64,000 nucleotides of DNA from Nitrospirales bacterium (GCA_022828225.1 JAJEJG010000013.1:186001-250000), one strand, 5' to 3'; counted from the stretch's first letter, positions 44,625 to 53,001 are shown. The notes: generated by a model from the sequence alone, not told the origin. Numbers and translations: made by a program.

Positions 44625-46220
44625 ATGGGACAGTTGGCCTTACTGGCAACCCTGTTTGCCCCGTTCCTGGGGTCGATCGTATTGCTGTTCATTCCCAATC
44701 GTCAGCCGTTCCTGGTGCGTGTCGTCGCCGCGGCCTCCGCCGGGGTGTCGCTACTTGCCTCGCTCTACGTGTTTCTGGCCTATGACCCCGACAAGGGAGG
44801 TTTCCAGTTCATCACCAATTGGGCGTGGTCCGAAGAATTGGGAATAGGTTTTCACATCGGAGTGGATGGAATCGGGGCACCCCTGGTTTTTGCATCGGCC
44901 ATTCTGCTGTTCGCGGGCATCTTCATTTCGTGGCACATCAAGGATCGCACCAAGGAATTTTATATCTTCCTGTTGATCCTGGCGGCGGCGACCATCGGGG
45001 TGTTCATGTCGTTGGACCTGTTCTTCCTCTACTTCTTCTATGAAATGTCGGTGTTGCCCATGTACGTGCTGTTGGGCGTGTGGGGGAGTCATACCAAGGG
45101 CTATTTGAGCATGACCGATGAGGAGGGTCGCAAGCTCAGGGATTCGGTCGGGTTCATCCTGAACTTCGGGTCGAACAGCAAGGAATACGCCGCGATGAAG
45201 CTTACGCTGTTTCTCTCGGCGGGAGCGGTGTTCGCATTGATGGGCATCCTGCTGATTTACCATTTCTCGCCCGTCCAGACGTTCGATATTCTGGTGTTGC
45301 GGGAAGTAGCCCATTTCGACGGCACGCTGGCGACGATCATCTGGGTGTTGGTCTTCTTCGGTTTTGCGTCCATCGCACCCATTTGGCCGTTGCATTCCTG
45401 GTCGCCCGTCGGTCACGCCGCGGCGCCGGCCGCGACCAGTATGCTGCATGCCGGCGTGCTGATGAAGCTCGGGCATTTCTCCATTATTCGCGTGGCCTAT
45501 GAAATCCTTCCCGATGCCACGCGGGAACTTATGCCCATCGCCGCGGTGTTGTGCGTGTTCAGCATTATCTACGGCGGGTTCGTGGCGTATTTCGCCAAGG
45601 ACACGAAGTACGTCATCGGCTATTCCAGTTCCAGTCACATGGGCTACGTGTTCCTGGGCATGGCCGCCCTGGATTACATCAGCCTGACCGGCGCGGTGAT
45701 TTACATGTTCGCGCACGCGTTGGCCACGGGCATGCTCTTCGCCATGGCAGGGTGGGTCTACGACCAAACCCATACCCGGGATATTCCATCCCTGGGCGGG
45801 CTGGTCAAGAACATGCCGTTCCTGGCCGGGGCCTTTATTATCGCCTGCATGGCGTCGGTCGGGATGCCGGGCACCGTGAACTTTATCGCCGAAATCATGA
45901 TTATCGTCGGCTCGTGGGAGAAATATCCGTTCCAGGTGGTGGTGGCCGTGTTGGGGATCGTCTTGACGATGGCCTATCTGTTCAAAATGATGCGCGGCCT
46001 GTTCTACGGACAAATGTCGCCTGAATACGCGCATGCCCGTGACACGTCGCACTGGGTGGACCGCCTTCCGCTGCTCCTGATGATCGGCTGCAGCATCTTC
46101 TTCGGCATCTTCCCCATGCATTTTTATAACGTCGTGCGCTCCACGGTCGTGCCGATGTTGGATCGAATCAATCAAGTGGCTCCGCTGGTTACGCAAAATA
46201 CCACGGGACTCTTGCCGTAA
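44625..46220 (+). CDS. nuoM: Complex I subunit M, second divergent copy
   Basis: A 531-residue NuoM paralogue, clearly different from the first copy and so not a recent duplicate. The central motif reads WPLHSWSPVGHAAAPAATSM where HTWLPDAH.EAPT is usual, but the channel lysine (GVLMKLG) and the later FAKDTKYVIGYSSSSHMGYV block are kept. It has a hydrophilic insertion around residues 160-185 (TDEEGRKLRDSV). It should form the fourth proton pump of a 2M-type complex I together with the lengthened NuoL helix. Confidence 0.93.
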   Translation: MGQLALLATLFAPFLGSIVLLFIPNRQPFLVRVVAAASAGVSLLASLYVFLAYDPDKGGFQFITNWAWSEELGIGFHIGVDGIGAPLVFASAILLFAGIFISWHIKDRTKEFYIFLLILAAATIGVFMSLDLFFLYFFYEMSVLPMYVLLGVWGSHTKGYLSMTDEEGRKLRDSVGFILNFGSNSKEYAAMKLTLFLSAGAVFALMGILLIYHFSPVQTFDILVLREVAHFDGTLATIIWVLVFFGFASIAPIWPLHSWSPVGHAAAPAATSMLHAGVLMKLGHFSIIRVAYEILPDATRELMPIAAVLCVFSIIYGGFVAYFAKDTKYVIGYSSSSHMGYVFLGMAALDYISLTGAVIYMFAHALATGMLFAMAGWVYDQTHTRDIPSLGGLVKNMPFLAGAFIIACMASVGMPGTVNFIAEIMIIVGSWEKYPFQVVVAVLGIVLTMAYLFKMMRGLFYGQMSPEYAHARDTSHWVDRLPLLLMIGCSIFFGIFPMHFYNVVRSTVVPMLDRINQVAPLVTQNTTGLLP

Positions 46221-46229
46221 ACGTCAGTT

Positions 46230-46265
46230 CCCCTCCTTTGTAAGGAGGGGCGGAGGGGAGGTAGA
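46230..46265. repeat. CCTCCTTTGTAAGGAGG repeat, copy 1
   Basis: CCTCCTTTGTAAGGAGG followed by GGCGGAGGGGAGGTAGA. It forms an inverted pair with 46321-46356 across about 55 bases between nuoM and nuoN; a third copy is at 56447-56479. Confidence 0.7.
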
Positions 46266-46320
46266 CTCCGGCCTCCGAAAGGGATGCGACCTCATGCAAA
46301 CTGTTCGCCGTTATTCGGAC

Positions 46321-46356
46321 TCTACCCCGCCTATCCTCCCCTTACAAAGGGGAGGG
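46321..46356. repeat. CCTCCTTTGTAAGGAGG repeat, copy 2 (inverted)
   Basis: TCTACCCCGCCTATCCTCCC then CTTACAAAGGGGAGGG, the reverse orientation of 46230-46265. Transcribed nuo mRNA could fold this pair into a long hairpin just before nuoN. Confidence 0.7.
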
Positions 46357-46375
46357 ATTATGATGCTCAACGAAG

Positions 46376-47875
46376 ATGACATTTGACCTTACCCTATCGG
46401 GCTCAGACCTCCTTCTTCTGGCGCCGGAGATTTTCCTCACCATCTGGTTGTGCGTGGTGTTGGCCGTCGACTTTACTTTTAAACGGATCGACCACGAAAA
46501 TCTGGCCTACCTGAGTGTGGGTGGCGTGATTGCCACGCTCATCAACCTGATCTGGTTCGATTACACCGGGGTCCAGGGTGCCTTGTTCAAGGACATGTTT
46601 GTCCTGGATGGAATGGCGATCTTCATCAAGATTCTGGTGTTGATCTCAACGGCGCTGGTCCTGTTGGCTTCGATCGATTACGTCAAATCGTTCAAGTTTT
46701 TCCGGGGTGAATACTACTTCCTGGTCATGATGTCGGCCTTGGGCATGATGTTCATGGCCTCGGCGCAGGATCTCCTTTCCGTCTTCGTCACGTTGGAATT
46801 TTCCACCTTCGGCTTTTACGTGCTGGTGGCGTATCTGCGGGAAGACCAGAAGTCCAGCGAGGCCGGGCTGAAGTTCTTCATCCTGGGCGTGTTCGCCGCG
46901 GGGTTGCTGGCGTATGGGATCAGTCTCGTCTATGGCGAAACGGGAACGCTGGTGTTTTCCGAAATGGCGTCGACGCCCGGCAGCATCGGGCTGGCCATCG
47001 GTTTCGTCATGATCTTCGCCGCCCTGGGCTTCAAAATCGGGGCCGTGCCCTTTCATTCCTGGATTCCCGATACCTATCAGGGAGCCCCCACGCCCGTCAC
47101 CGCCTTTCTGTCGATTGCGCCGAAAGTTGCGGCGTTAGCCATTCTCATCAGGATGTTCTATATCGCGCTGGCGACCTTCAAACCCATGTGGGCTCTCCTG
47201 TTCGTCGTGGCCTCCATCGTGTCCATGACCTACGGCAATATCGTGGCCATCGCCCAGAAAAACATCAAACGGCTACTCGCGTATTCCGGCATTGCGCAAA
47301 TCGGCAACGTCATGATCGGCATGGCTGCCGGCACCAAACGGGGGAGTGACGCGATCCTCTTTTACTTGCTCACCTACCTGTTCGCCAACCTGGGCGCGTT
47401 TGCCGTAGTCATCGGCGTGAGCAACCTGATCAAGAGCGATGAGATTGAAGATTACAACGGGTTGAATCGCCGGTCGCCGTTTCTCGCGGCCGCCATGCTG
47501 CTCTTTCTGTTGTCGCTCGCCGGCGTGCCGCCGCTCGCCGGCTTCATCGGCAAACTCTATATCTTCGTCGCGGCCATCGAACAGGAACTCTATACGCTGT
47601 TGATCGTCGGGCTGATCAACATCGTGATTTCCATGTACTACTACCTGGTCGTGGTCAAAAAGATGTACATCAACGAACCCCACGACCCCACGCCGCTCTC
47701 GGTATCGACCCCGTTGAAAACCGTCATCTTCGTCGGCATCGCCGGCACCCTGCTTCTCGGCATTTACCCCAAACCCTTCATCGACTGGGCCGTCGCCACC
47801 ACCCTGATGTTCTCCAATATAGCTGCGCCCACGGCGTCGGATCCCGCCGTGTTGATCTCCCTGGCAGGCGGATAA
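46376..47875 (+). CDS. nuoN: Complex I subunit N
   Basis: A 499-residue antiporter-like subunit with the motifs LGFKIGAVPFHSWIPDTYQGAPTPV, IAQKNIKRLLAYSGIAQIGN and GVPPLAGFIGKLYIF. It closes the operon, 155 bases after the second nuoM, with an inverted repeat in the gap. The ATG at 46376 was chosen; the two ATGs at 46360 and 46363 are not in this frame or lack support. Long-hairpin formation upstream could lower its expression relative to the other subunits. Confidence 0.95.
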   Translation: MTFDLTLSGSDLLLLAPEIFLTIWLCVVLAVDFTFKRIDHENLAYLSVGGVIATLINLIWFDYTGVQGALFKDMFVLDGMAIFIKILVLISTALVLLASIDYVKSFKFFRGEYYFLVMMSALGMMFMASAQDLLSVFVTLEFSTFGFYVLVAYLREDQKSSEAGLKFFILGVFAAGLLAYGISLVYGETGTLVFSEMASTPGSIGLAIGFVMIFAALGFKIGAVPFHSWIPDTYQGAPTPVTAFLSIAPKVAALAILIRMFYIALATFKPMWALLFVVASIVSMTYGNIVAIAQKNIKRLLAYSGIAQIGNVMIGMAAGTKRGSDAILFYLLTYLFANLGAFAVVIGVSNLIKSDEIEDYNGLNRRSPFLAAAMLLFLLSLAGVPPLAGFIGKLYIFVAAIEQELYTLLIVGLINIVISMYYYLVVVKKMYINEPHDPTPLSVSTPLKTVIFVGIAGTLLLGIYPKPFIDWAVATTLMFSNIAAPTASDPAVLISLAGG

Positions 47876-47983
47876 CGCTAACCTCTGTTCTTCGTTTTCA
47901 AGGCGGAAAAGTGTCCGTAGCTTCTCGGTGCGTTGTCACGTGTGTTTAGGTGTGTTAAAGCAGAAGAAGAGCGAGACAGAAAG

Positions 47984-48232
47984 ATGGGTCGGGACTTTTC
48001 CAAACTGAAGCGACCGCGATACGCTATGCCGGATTTTGTCAGGCAGGCGCTGGATGAGAGTGGCTTGATGGAAGCCTATCAAAAGCGTCCGGCGTATCAG
48101 CAGAATGATTACGTCGGTTGGATAAATCGTGCCAAGCGCCGGGAGACACAAGAAAAACGGCTGCGCCAGATGCTTGAAGAACTCGAAAAAGGCGGCGTCT
48201 ACATGAAGATGAAACACGCGCCCTCTGCATAG
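47984..48232 (+). CDS. YdeI/OmpD-associated family protein
   Basis: An 82-residue soluble protein from ATG 47984. The core FVRQALDESGLMEAYQKRPA, YQQNDYVGWINRAKRRETQ and EKRLRQMLEELEKGGVYMKM matches the C-terminal helical part of the YdeI/OmpD-associated family, whose function is poorly defined. Basic residues dominate the second half. The N-terminal extension available from 47933 has no ribosome binding site. Confidence 0.7.
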   Translation: MGRDFSKLKRPRYAMPDFVRQALDESGLMEAYQKRPAYQQNDYVGWINRAKRRETQEKRLRQMLEELEKGGVYMKMKHAPSA

Positions 48233-48268
48233 AAGAACTAATAAGACCCAGTAACAAGAATAACGCCT

Positions 48269-48907
48269 ATGAAACAGTTACAGGAAGATTTGTGGCAAAG
48301 CACGATCCATAGCATGGGCTCGTTAAACACTCATGCGTACTTCCTCCGGCGACTGGCGGGGAACGTGCTTTTTTACAATACCGGCAACGAGGGCGATCTC
48401 GAGAAAATAGCTGAGTTGGGAGGTATCCGGTTCCAACTTCTCAGCCACCGGGATGAATCGGGTCTGTCGTTGAACCGTATCAAAGGCCTGTTCGGTTCCA
48501 GGTTGTGTTGTAGTGCCCTGGAAGCTCCGATTATCGGTAACGATGCGTCGGTGGATATAATCTTTCAGGCAGAAGATCATCACCTGGGCGATATTGACAT
48601 CATCCATACCCCCGGTCATACCGAAGGCAGCATTTGCTTTTTCTACAAGTCGCCTTTTGGGAAGTCCTACCTTTTTACCGGCGATACGATCTTTCAGTCG
48701 GGTGGGAAGTGGGCGACCCTGGCATTCCCGCAGGCAGGTGGCAGCAAGGCGTCGCTTGCCGAAAGCCTGTTACGGCTGCGAGACCTCAATCCCGACATTG
48801 TCATGAGCAGTGCTTTCGTCGGGAACGTGTCAGTCGTGGAAGTCACCGGCGACGAATGGGCTCAAGCCATTGATGACAACGTCAGCCGCTTGAGGAAAGA
48901 GTCGTGA
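48269..48907 (+). CDS. Metallo-beta-lactamase-fold protein with altered metal motif
   Basis: A 212-residue protein of the metallo-beta-lactamase fold. IHTPGHTEGSICFF and YLFTGDTIFQSGG supply the third metal-binding His and the bridging Asp. The first motif, normally THxHxDH, is LLSHRDESG: the first and last histidines are replaced by Leu and Glu, while the central His and Asp remain. It starts with MKQLQEDLWQSTIH and has no signal peptide. It may bind one metal or be a non-hydrolytic member. It precedes convergent TusA/DsrE2 genes; glyoxalase II-like relatives exist, but the substrate is unknown. Confidence 0.75.
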   Translation: MKQLQEDLWQSTIHSMGSLNTHAYFLRRLAGNVLFYNTGNEGDLEKIAELGGIRFQLLSHRDESGLSLNRIKGLFGSRLCCSALEAPIIGNDASVDIIFQAEDHHLGDIDIIHTPGHTEGSICFFYKSPFGKSYLFTGDTIFQSGGKWATLAFPQAGGSKASLAESLLRLRDLNPDIVMSSAFVGNVSVVEVTGDEWAQAIDDNVSRLRKES

Positions 48908-48968
48908 CTTTCTCTAACAGTTTATTTACACCGGATTCCCCTCAAGGGGGGAGTGATTCGGGAAGACC

Positions 48969-49214
48969 CTACTTGGTCTTTTTGACGTAGACTTTGTACA
49001 CGGTTTTGGGGTTCGTCTCTTCTTCTTCGAGGCCGACCCATTCGTGGCCGGTGGTTTGGCACCAGGCGGGCATGTCTTTCTTGATGCCTTCGTCATCGGA
49101 GAGGACTTCGAGGACCTGACCCGTGGTGAGTTCCTTGATTTTCTTGGAAGTGAGAATAATGGGCATGGGGCAGAAGTATCCCAGCGTGTCGAGCGTGATA
49201 TCGGATTCGATCAT
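48969..49214 (-). CDS. tusA: TusA-family sulfur carrier protein
   Basis: An 81-residue protein with the TusA signature LDTLGYFCPMPIILTSKKI; the CPxP cysteine carries persulfide sulfur in this family. A C-terminal acidic and lysine-rich extension (GLEEEETNPKTVYKVYVKKTK) follows. It is downstream of dsrE2 on the same strand, 87 bases apart with a palindromic repeat between. TusA and DsrE2 often act together in persulfide transfer in sulfur-metabolising or tRNA-thiolation pathways; which one applies here is open. Confidence 0.85.
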   Translation of the reverse strand: MIESDITLDTLGYFCPMPIILTSKKIKELTTGQVLEVLSDDEGIKKDMPAWCQTTGHEWVGLEEEETNPKTVYKVYVKKTK

Positions 49215-49235
49215 GTGAAAACTCTCCGGCTTTTT

Positions 49236-49270
49236 CCCCTCACCCTTCCCTCTCCCTCAAGGGGAGAGGG
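49236..49270. repeat. Dispersed CCCTCTCC/GGAGAGGG palindromic repeat, inverted copy
   Basis: CCCCTCACCCTTCCCTCTCC then CTCAAGGGGAGAGGG. It is the same family as 3957-3996, in the opposite orientation, between dsrE2 and tusA. Confidence 0.65.
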
Positions 49271-49301
49271 TAAGACTTTTCGAGAGGAGAGGAATTATTG
49301 A

Positions 49302-49832
49302 TCAAATAAACAAATTCACCGAGCCGTCTTTGGCTTCCGCGAGGTAGGTTGAGACTCCGGCGAGCTGATCCACGCCGTCGATCAAGGTTTCCTTTGAAAT
49401 GCCCAGCAAGCCCAACGTGGTGGTGCACGCGATCATTTTGACGTCCAGGTCTTGCGCGGTTTCGATCAGTTCGGGGACCCCGGGCATGTGATTCTCACGC
49501 ATGACCTTCTTCATCATCGTGGTGCCCAGTCCGCCGTAGTTGAACTTTGAAAGGGGCAGGCTTGCGGCGCCTCCTTTGTTGAGCCAGCCGAAGGCCTTGC
49601 GCAGCAGGTCTTTGGCGGCACTGGTCGCGCCGGGTTTCCGAATGACGTTCAACCCCCAGAAGGTGAAGAACATGGTCACCTGCATGCCCATGGCGGCGGC
49701 GCCCGTGGCGATGATGAAGGCGGCCATGGCTTTATCCATGTCTCCGCTCAGGAGCACGATGGTCACCCGTTCCGGTTTGGATTCCTGAAGCTCGGCAAGG
49801 GCCGCGGTTGGTTCGACTTGGGTCATGGTCAT
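49302..49832 (-). CDS. DsrE2-like protein (DsrE/DsrF/DrsH-like family)
   Basis: A 176-residue protein with the DsrE-fold start RVTIVLLSGDMDKAMAAFII, a hydrophobic MGMQVTMFFTFWGLN segment, and the conserved cysteine in MIACTTTLGLLGI. DsrE2-type proteins are persulfide carriers that exchange sulfur with TusA and rhodaneses; no rhodanese gene is next to it here. The N-terminal 20 residues are variable and glutamate-rich. It probably heads a two-gene unit with tusA. Confidence 0.85.
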   Translation of the reverse strand: MTMTQVEPTAALAELQESKPERVTIVLLSGDMDKAMAAFIIATGAAAMGMQVTMFFTFWGLNVIRKPGATSAAKDLLRKAFGWLNKGGAASLPLSKFNYGGLGTTMMKKVMRENHMPGVPELIETAQDLDVKMIACTTTLGLLGISKETLIDGVDQLAGVSTYLAEAKDGSVNLFI

Positions 49833-49941
49833 GGGATCACCTGTTTTGATCGGCTAGAGGGTCGATGCTCGCAAGCATGAAAACCTATCAGGAGTTGTAT
49901 ATCACCTTTTTGAGGTTGTCAACAAAGCACGATTGCAGTAA

Positions 49942-50085
49942 AGGAACCTCTGATTTATTGTGATAGCGGGATGCAGGGCAAGGCGTCCCGGAGCGAAACC
50001 CGAGGCTTATCAGAGAGATAGGGGAGGGTTGAGCGAGGACACAACGCCGCCATGCGCCCGATAGTGCACTAAATCAGAGGTTCCT
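49942..50085. mobile_element. MITE-like element with 19-bp terminal inverted repeats
   Basis: A 144-bp segment bounded by AGGAACCTCTGATTTATTG (49942-49960) and, inverted, CACTAAATCAGAGGTTCCT (50067-50085): 18 of 19 positions match. It has no coding capacity. The interior is GC-rich with GAGCGAGGACACAACGCCGC. No clean target-site duplication was found. It lies directly upstream of the formiminotransferase gene and could affect its transcription. Confidence 0.7.
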
Positions 50086-50095
50086 AAACAGGGAT

Positions 50096-51022
50096 ATGGC
50101 CGGCATGGTCGAGAGCATTCCCAATTTCAGCGAAGGCCGCGATTCCGGCGTCATCGAAAAGCTCAAGGACGCCCTCGTTTTGGTCCCAGGCGTTGCCCTG
50201 CTGGACGAGCACCGGGACGGGGACCACCATCGATGCGTCCTGACCGTGGCCGGGTCCGTCGAGTCGATGAAGGAGGCCGCTTTTTCGGTGGTTGCCAAGG
50301 CTTCGGAATTGATCGATCTTCGGCAGCACGCGGGCCAGCACCCTCGTCTCGGGGCCTGTGACGTGTTGCCGTTCGTCCCGCTGTCGGGCGCGACGATGGA
50401 GGAATGCGTCCGGCTCGCGCATCGGGTCGGGGAGCGAATCGGGCGGGAGTTACGCATGCCGGTATTTCTGTATGAGGAAGCCTGCGAACGACCCTTTCGG
50501 AAACGCTTGGAACAGATCCGGAAAGGCGGCCTGGAAGCCTTGAGGCAGCGGATGGCCATTGACCGGGACTGGGCTCCGGATTTCGGTCCGGTCGATCCGC
50601 ACCCGGCGGCCGGCGTGATCGTGGTTGGAGCCAGAAATCCGCTCGTCGCCTTCAACGTGTGGTTGGAGAGTCATGATGTGTCCCTGGCGCGGGAGATCGC
50701 CCGGAGCATTCGAGCATCGAGAGGCGGGCTGCCCGCGGTCAAGGCCATCGGGCTGGAACTGAAAAGCCGGGGTTGCGTACAGGTGTCGATGAATCTCACC
50801 GACTATCGTCAAACACCCGTTCACGCGGCATTCGAAGCCGTGAAACGGGCAGCGGCTCTCAAAGGCGTCGCCGTGGCGAAAAGCGAACTGGTAGGGCTGA
50901 TCCCGCAGGAAGCCCTTGCGCAGACGGAGGGACACGATCTTCAGATTGATGCTTTGACGCAGGAGCAAACCCTGGAGCATCGACTCGGGCAATGTGGGTT
51001 GGGGCTAGGGGCTGGTTTGTAG
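50096..51022 (+). CDS. ftcD: Glutamate formiminotransferase (FTCD N-terminal type)
   Basis: A 308-residue protein that matches the formiminotransferase domain: ESIPNFSEGRDSGVIEKL, LLDEHRDGDHHRCVLTVAG, IDLRQHAGQHPRLGACDVLP and VSMNLTDYRQTPVHAAFEAV. The enzyme transfers a formimino group between glutamate and tetrahydrofolate. The cyclodeaminase half is missing, as in stand-alone bacterial versions. No other histidine-degradation gene is adjacent, so a general folate one-carbon role is possible. It starts 11 bases after a MITE-like element, with no good Shine-Dalgarno visible. Confidence 0.9.
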   Translation: MAGMVESIPNFSEGRDSGVIEKLKDALVLVPGVALLDEHRDGDHHRCVLTVAGSVESMKEAAFSVVAKASELIDLRQHAGQHPRLGACDVLPFVPLSGATMEECVRLAHRVGERIGRELRMPVFLYEEACERPFRKRLEQIRKGGLEALRQRMAIDRDWAPDFGPVDPHPAAGVIVVGARNPLVAFNVWLESHDVSLAREIARSIRASRGGLPAVKAIGLELKSRGCVQVSMNLTDYRQTPVHAAFEAVKRAAALKGVAVAKSELVGLIPQEALAQTEGHDLQIDALTQEQTLEHRLGQCGLGLGAGL

Positions 51023-51085
51023 GGACCGGCGATCGCTGGTCCCTACGGCTTTTCATTACACAAAGACAGGTAAAGGTCACGGACA

Positions 51086-51892
51086 ATGAAACGGTTTGCG
51101 CAACGACTGGTCAGTGCTCCCGCGTTTGAATACGTGATTATCGGGCTCATAGTCGGGAACGGGGCGTTGTTGGGCATGGAGACGTCTCCCGACTTGGTCA
51201 GCCAATACGGAGAATGGATGCACCTGGGAAACCAACTCGTGTTGGGGGTGTTCATTCTCGAAGCCCTGGTGAAGATGATCGCTGTAGCCCCGCAGGTTGA
51301 CCGGTATTTTCGGGACGGGTGGAACGTCTTCGATTTTTCGGTGATCGTGTTCTCGCTGGTTCCCGCGACCGGCGAGTATGCCATGATCGCCCGGCTCGCC
51401 CGGTTATTGCGGGTCTTGCGGTTGATTTCCACGATTCAGGAACTGCGCCTGATCGTCTCGACGCTCGTGCGCTCCATCCCGAGTATGGGCCACGTCATGC
51501 TCCTGATGAGCATCATCTTTTACATTTATGCGATTACGGGCTACCAACTGTTTCACGAACATGATCCCGTCCATTGGCGAAACCTGGGTATCTCCCTGTT
51601 GTCGTTGTTCCGGGTCGTGACGCTGGAGGATTGGACGGACATTATGTATACCGCCATGGAATTGCACCCGATGGCCTGGCTGTATTTCGTCAGTTTCGTG
51701 GTGGTCGGCACGTTCGTCGTGATCAATCTCTTCATCGCGGTGGTGCTCAACAATCTGGAAGAAGCCAAGGCCGAGCGCCTGCGGGAACTGGAACAACCCG
51801 TCTCGCGGGAAGAAATCCTGCGCGACCTTCGTTCAACCCGGAAGGCCTTACGCCGCTTGGAGGAACGACTGGATCGCCAGGGTGAATCCTGA
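51086..51892 (+). CDS. Voltage-gated-like cation channel with an acidic TLEDWTD filter
   Basis: The 268-residue product is a single-domain, six-helix channel. The S4 helix has four arginines at three-residue spacing (Arg103, 106, 109, 112; ARLARLLRVLRLI). The pore filter is TLEDWTD (179-185), then S6 (FVVVGTFVVINLFIAVVLNN) and a C-terminal charged coiled coil (about 225-265). Sodium channels of this family read TLESW. The extra acids at filter positions 4 and 7 match the engineered calcium-selective NavAb variants, so calcium permeation is predicted. The ATG follows AAAGACAGGTAAAGG. It is not clearly linked to neighbouring genes. Confidence 0.88.
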   Translation: MKRFAQRLVSAPAFEYVIIGLIVGNGALLGMETSPDLVSQYGEWMHLGNQLVLGVFILEALVKMIAVAPQVDRYFRDGWNVFDFSVIVFSLVPATGEYAMIARLARLLRVLRLISTIQELRLIVSTLVRSIPSMGHVMLLMSIIFYIYAITGYQLFHEHDPVHWRNLGISLLSLFRVVTLEDWTDIMYTAMELHPMAWLYFVSFVVVGTFVVINLFIAVVLNNLEEAKAERLRELEQPVSREEILRDLRSTRKALRRLEERLDRQGES

Positions 51893-51907
51893 CGGCGTGC
51901 CTCGTGC

Positions 51908-52996
51908 TTATGACTCGATCCGCCGCGCAATCGTCATGACGCCCTTCTGAAAATCTCCTGTCGCCATGGTTGAAGACCAGGACAGCCGTATGGCAGGTGC
52001 GTCTTCTTCCGGATAGTCCACAAAGGGTTTCACGACGATTCTCGATTCGGATGCCAGCCGCTTGACGAATGCGCCATGATCCAGCGAGTCCGGGCCTTTG
52101 AACGTGAAGATGCCGGGAGCATGGGGTCCCTGCCATTCCAGGAAACGACAATTCCGGCGCCCGCCCAGCAGTTCCTTGGCCGTTTCCCGGAAGGTCCGTT
52201 GTGGTTCCGTGTCAATGCCTTGGTGACACCGTTGTTCGCAGGCCTTGGCGAGTCCCGCAATGAGCCCGATGTTGTGCGTCCCGATTTCAAATGAGCCGGC
52301 CGGCGACCCACCGGGTTGTTCTGCTTCGATCCCGCGGTAGCGGGGATGGGCAAAAAAGCTCTCACGCATCACCATCGCTCCCGTGCCGAGAGGCCCTTCG
52401 CACCACTTGTGTCCGGCAAAAAAGTAGGCGTCGAAATCCAGCGCATTCAGATCGACGGGGATGTGCCCGACGGCTTGCGCACCGTCGATAATGACCAGAC
52501 AGCGCCGTGCCCTGGCCATTGAAGCCACTTCATGGACGGGGAAGACACGCCCGTCAACGTGCGACACGTGGCTCAGCACGATAGCCTTGACGCCGGGTTC
52601 GTCGAATCGTTCTTCCAGCGTCTGCAGGAACGTGTGAATGGACGTTGGCCTGACCGGACGAACGTGGACGCCGTCGCGTTCCAGCGCACGAAGCTGTTTT
52701 GTAATCGAAGGGTTTTCATGTGTCGTGGTGAGAACGGTATCGCCCGGTTCCCACTTCAAAGAAGAAAGCAAGAGATAATGTGCCGTGGATGCGTTGGTGG
52801 CAAACGCGATGCTCGAAGAATCGTTGACGTGTAACAATGCGCCGACTTTTTGCCGGCAATCACTGACCTTCTTGAGGTACCACTCGATGCCCGCTTCCGA
52901 ATACAAATAGCGTTTGAACTCGGCCAGCGTCCGTTCGACCTCCTCTTCAGCTTCTGGAAGAGCCGGACACAGGGCCGCGTAGTTCAGGTAGATCAT
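51908..52996 (-). CDS. PLP-dependent class V aminotransferase, EgtE-like
   Basis: A 362-residue fold-type I PLP enzyme. The cofactor lysine is in YFFAGHKWCEGPLG, the Asp contacting the pyridine nitrogen in LVIIDGAQAVGHIPVDL, and an N-terminal class V pattern in IAFATNASTAHYLLLSSL. The start at 52996 comes five bases after the egtD stop, so the genes are coupled; an upstream in-frame GTG overlaps egtD. Beside egtD and near egtB, it is best read as EgtE, the C-S lyase that cleaves hercynyl-cysteine sulfoxide to ergothioneine. The assignment rests on context. Confidence 0.75.
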   Translation of the reverse strand: MIYLNYAALCPALPEAEEEVERTLAEFKRYLYSEAGIEWYLKKVSDCRQKVGALLHVNDSSSIAFATNASTAHYLLLSSLKWEPGDTVLTTTHENPSITKQLRALERDGVHVRPVRPTSIHTFLQTLEERFDEPGVKAIVLSHVSHVDGRVFPVHEVASMARARRCLVIIDGAQAVGHIPVDLNALDFDAYFFAGHKWCEGPLGTGAMVMRESFFAHPRYRGIEAEQPGGSPAGSFEIGTHNIGLIAGLAKACEQRCHQGIDTEPQRTFRETAKELLGGRRNCRFLEWQGPHAPGIFTFKGPDSLDHGAFVKRLASESRIVVKPFVDYPEEDAPAIRLSWSSTMATGDFQKGVMTIARRIES

Positions 52997-53001
52997 GGGT
53001 G

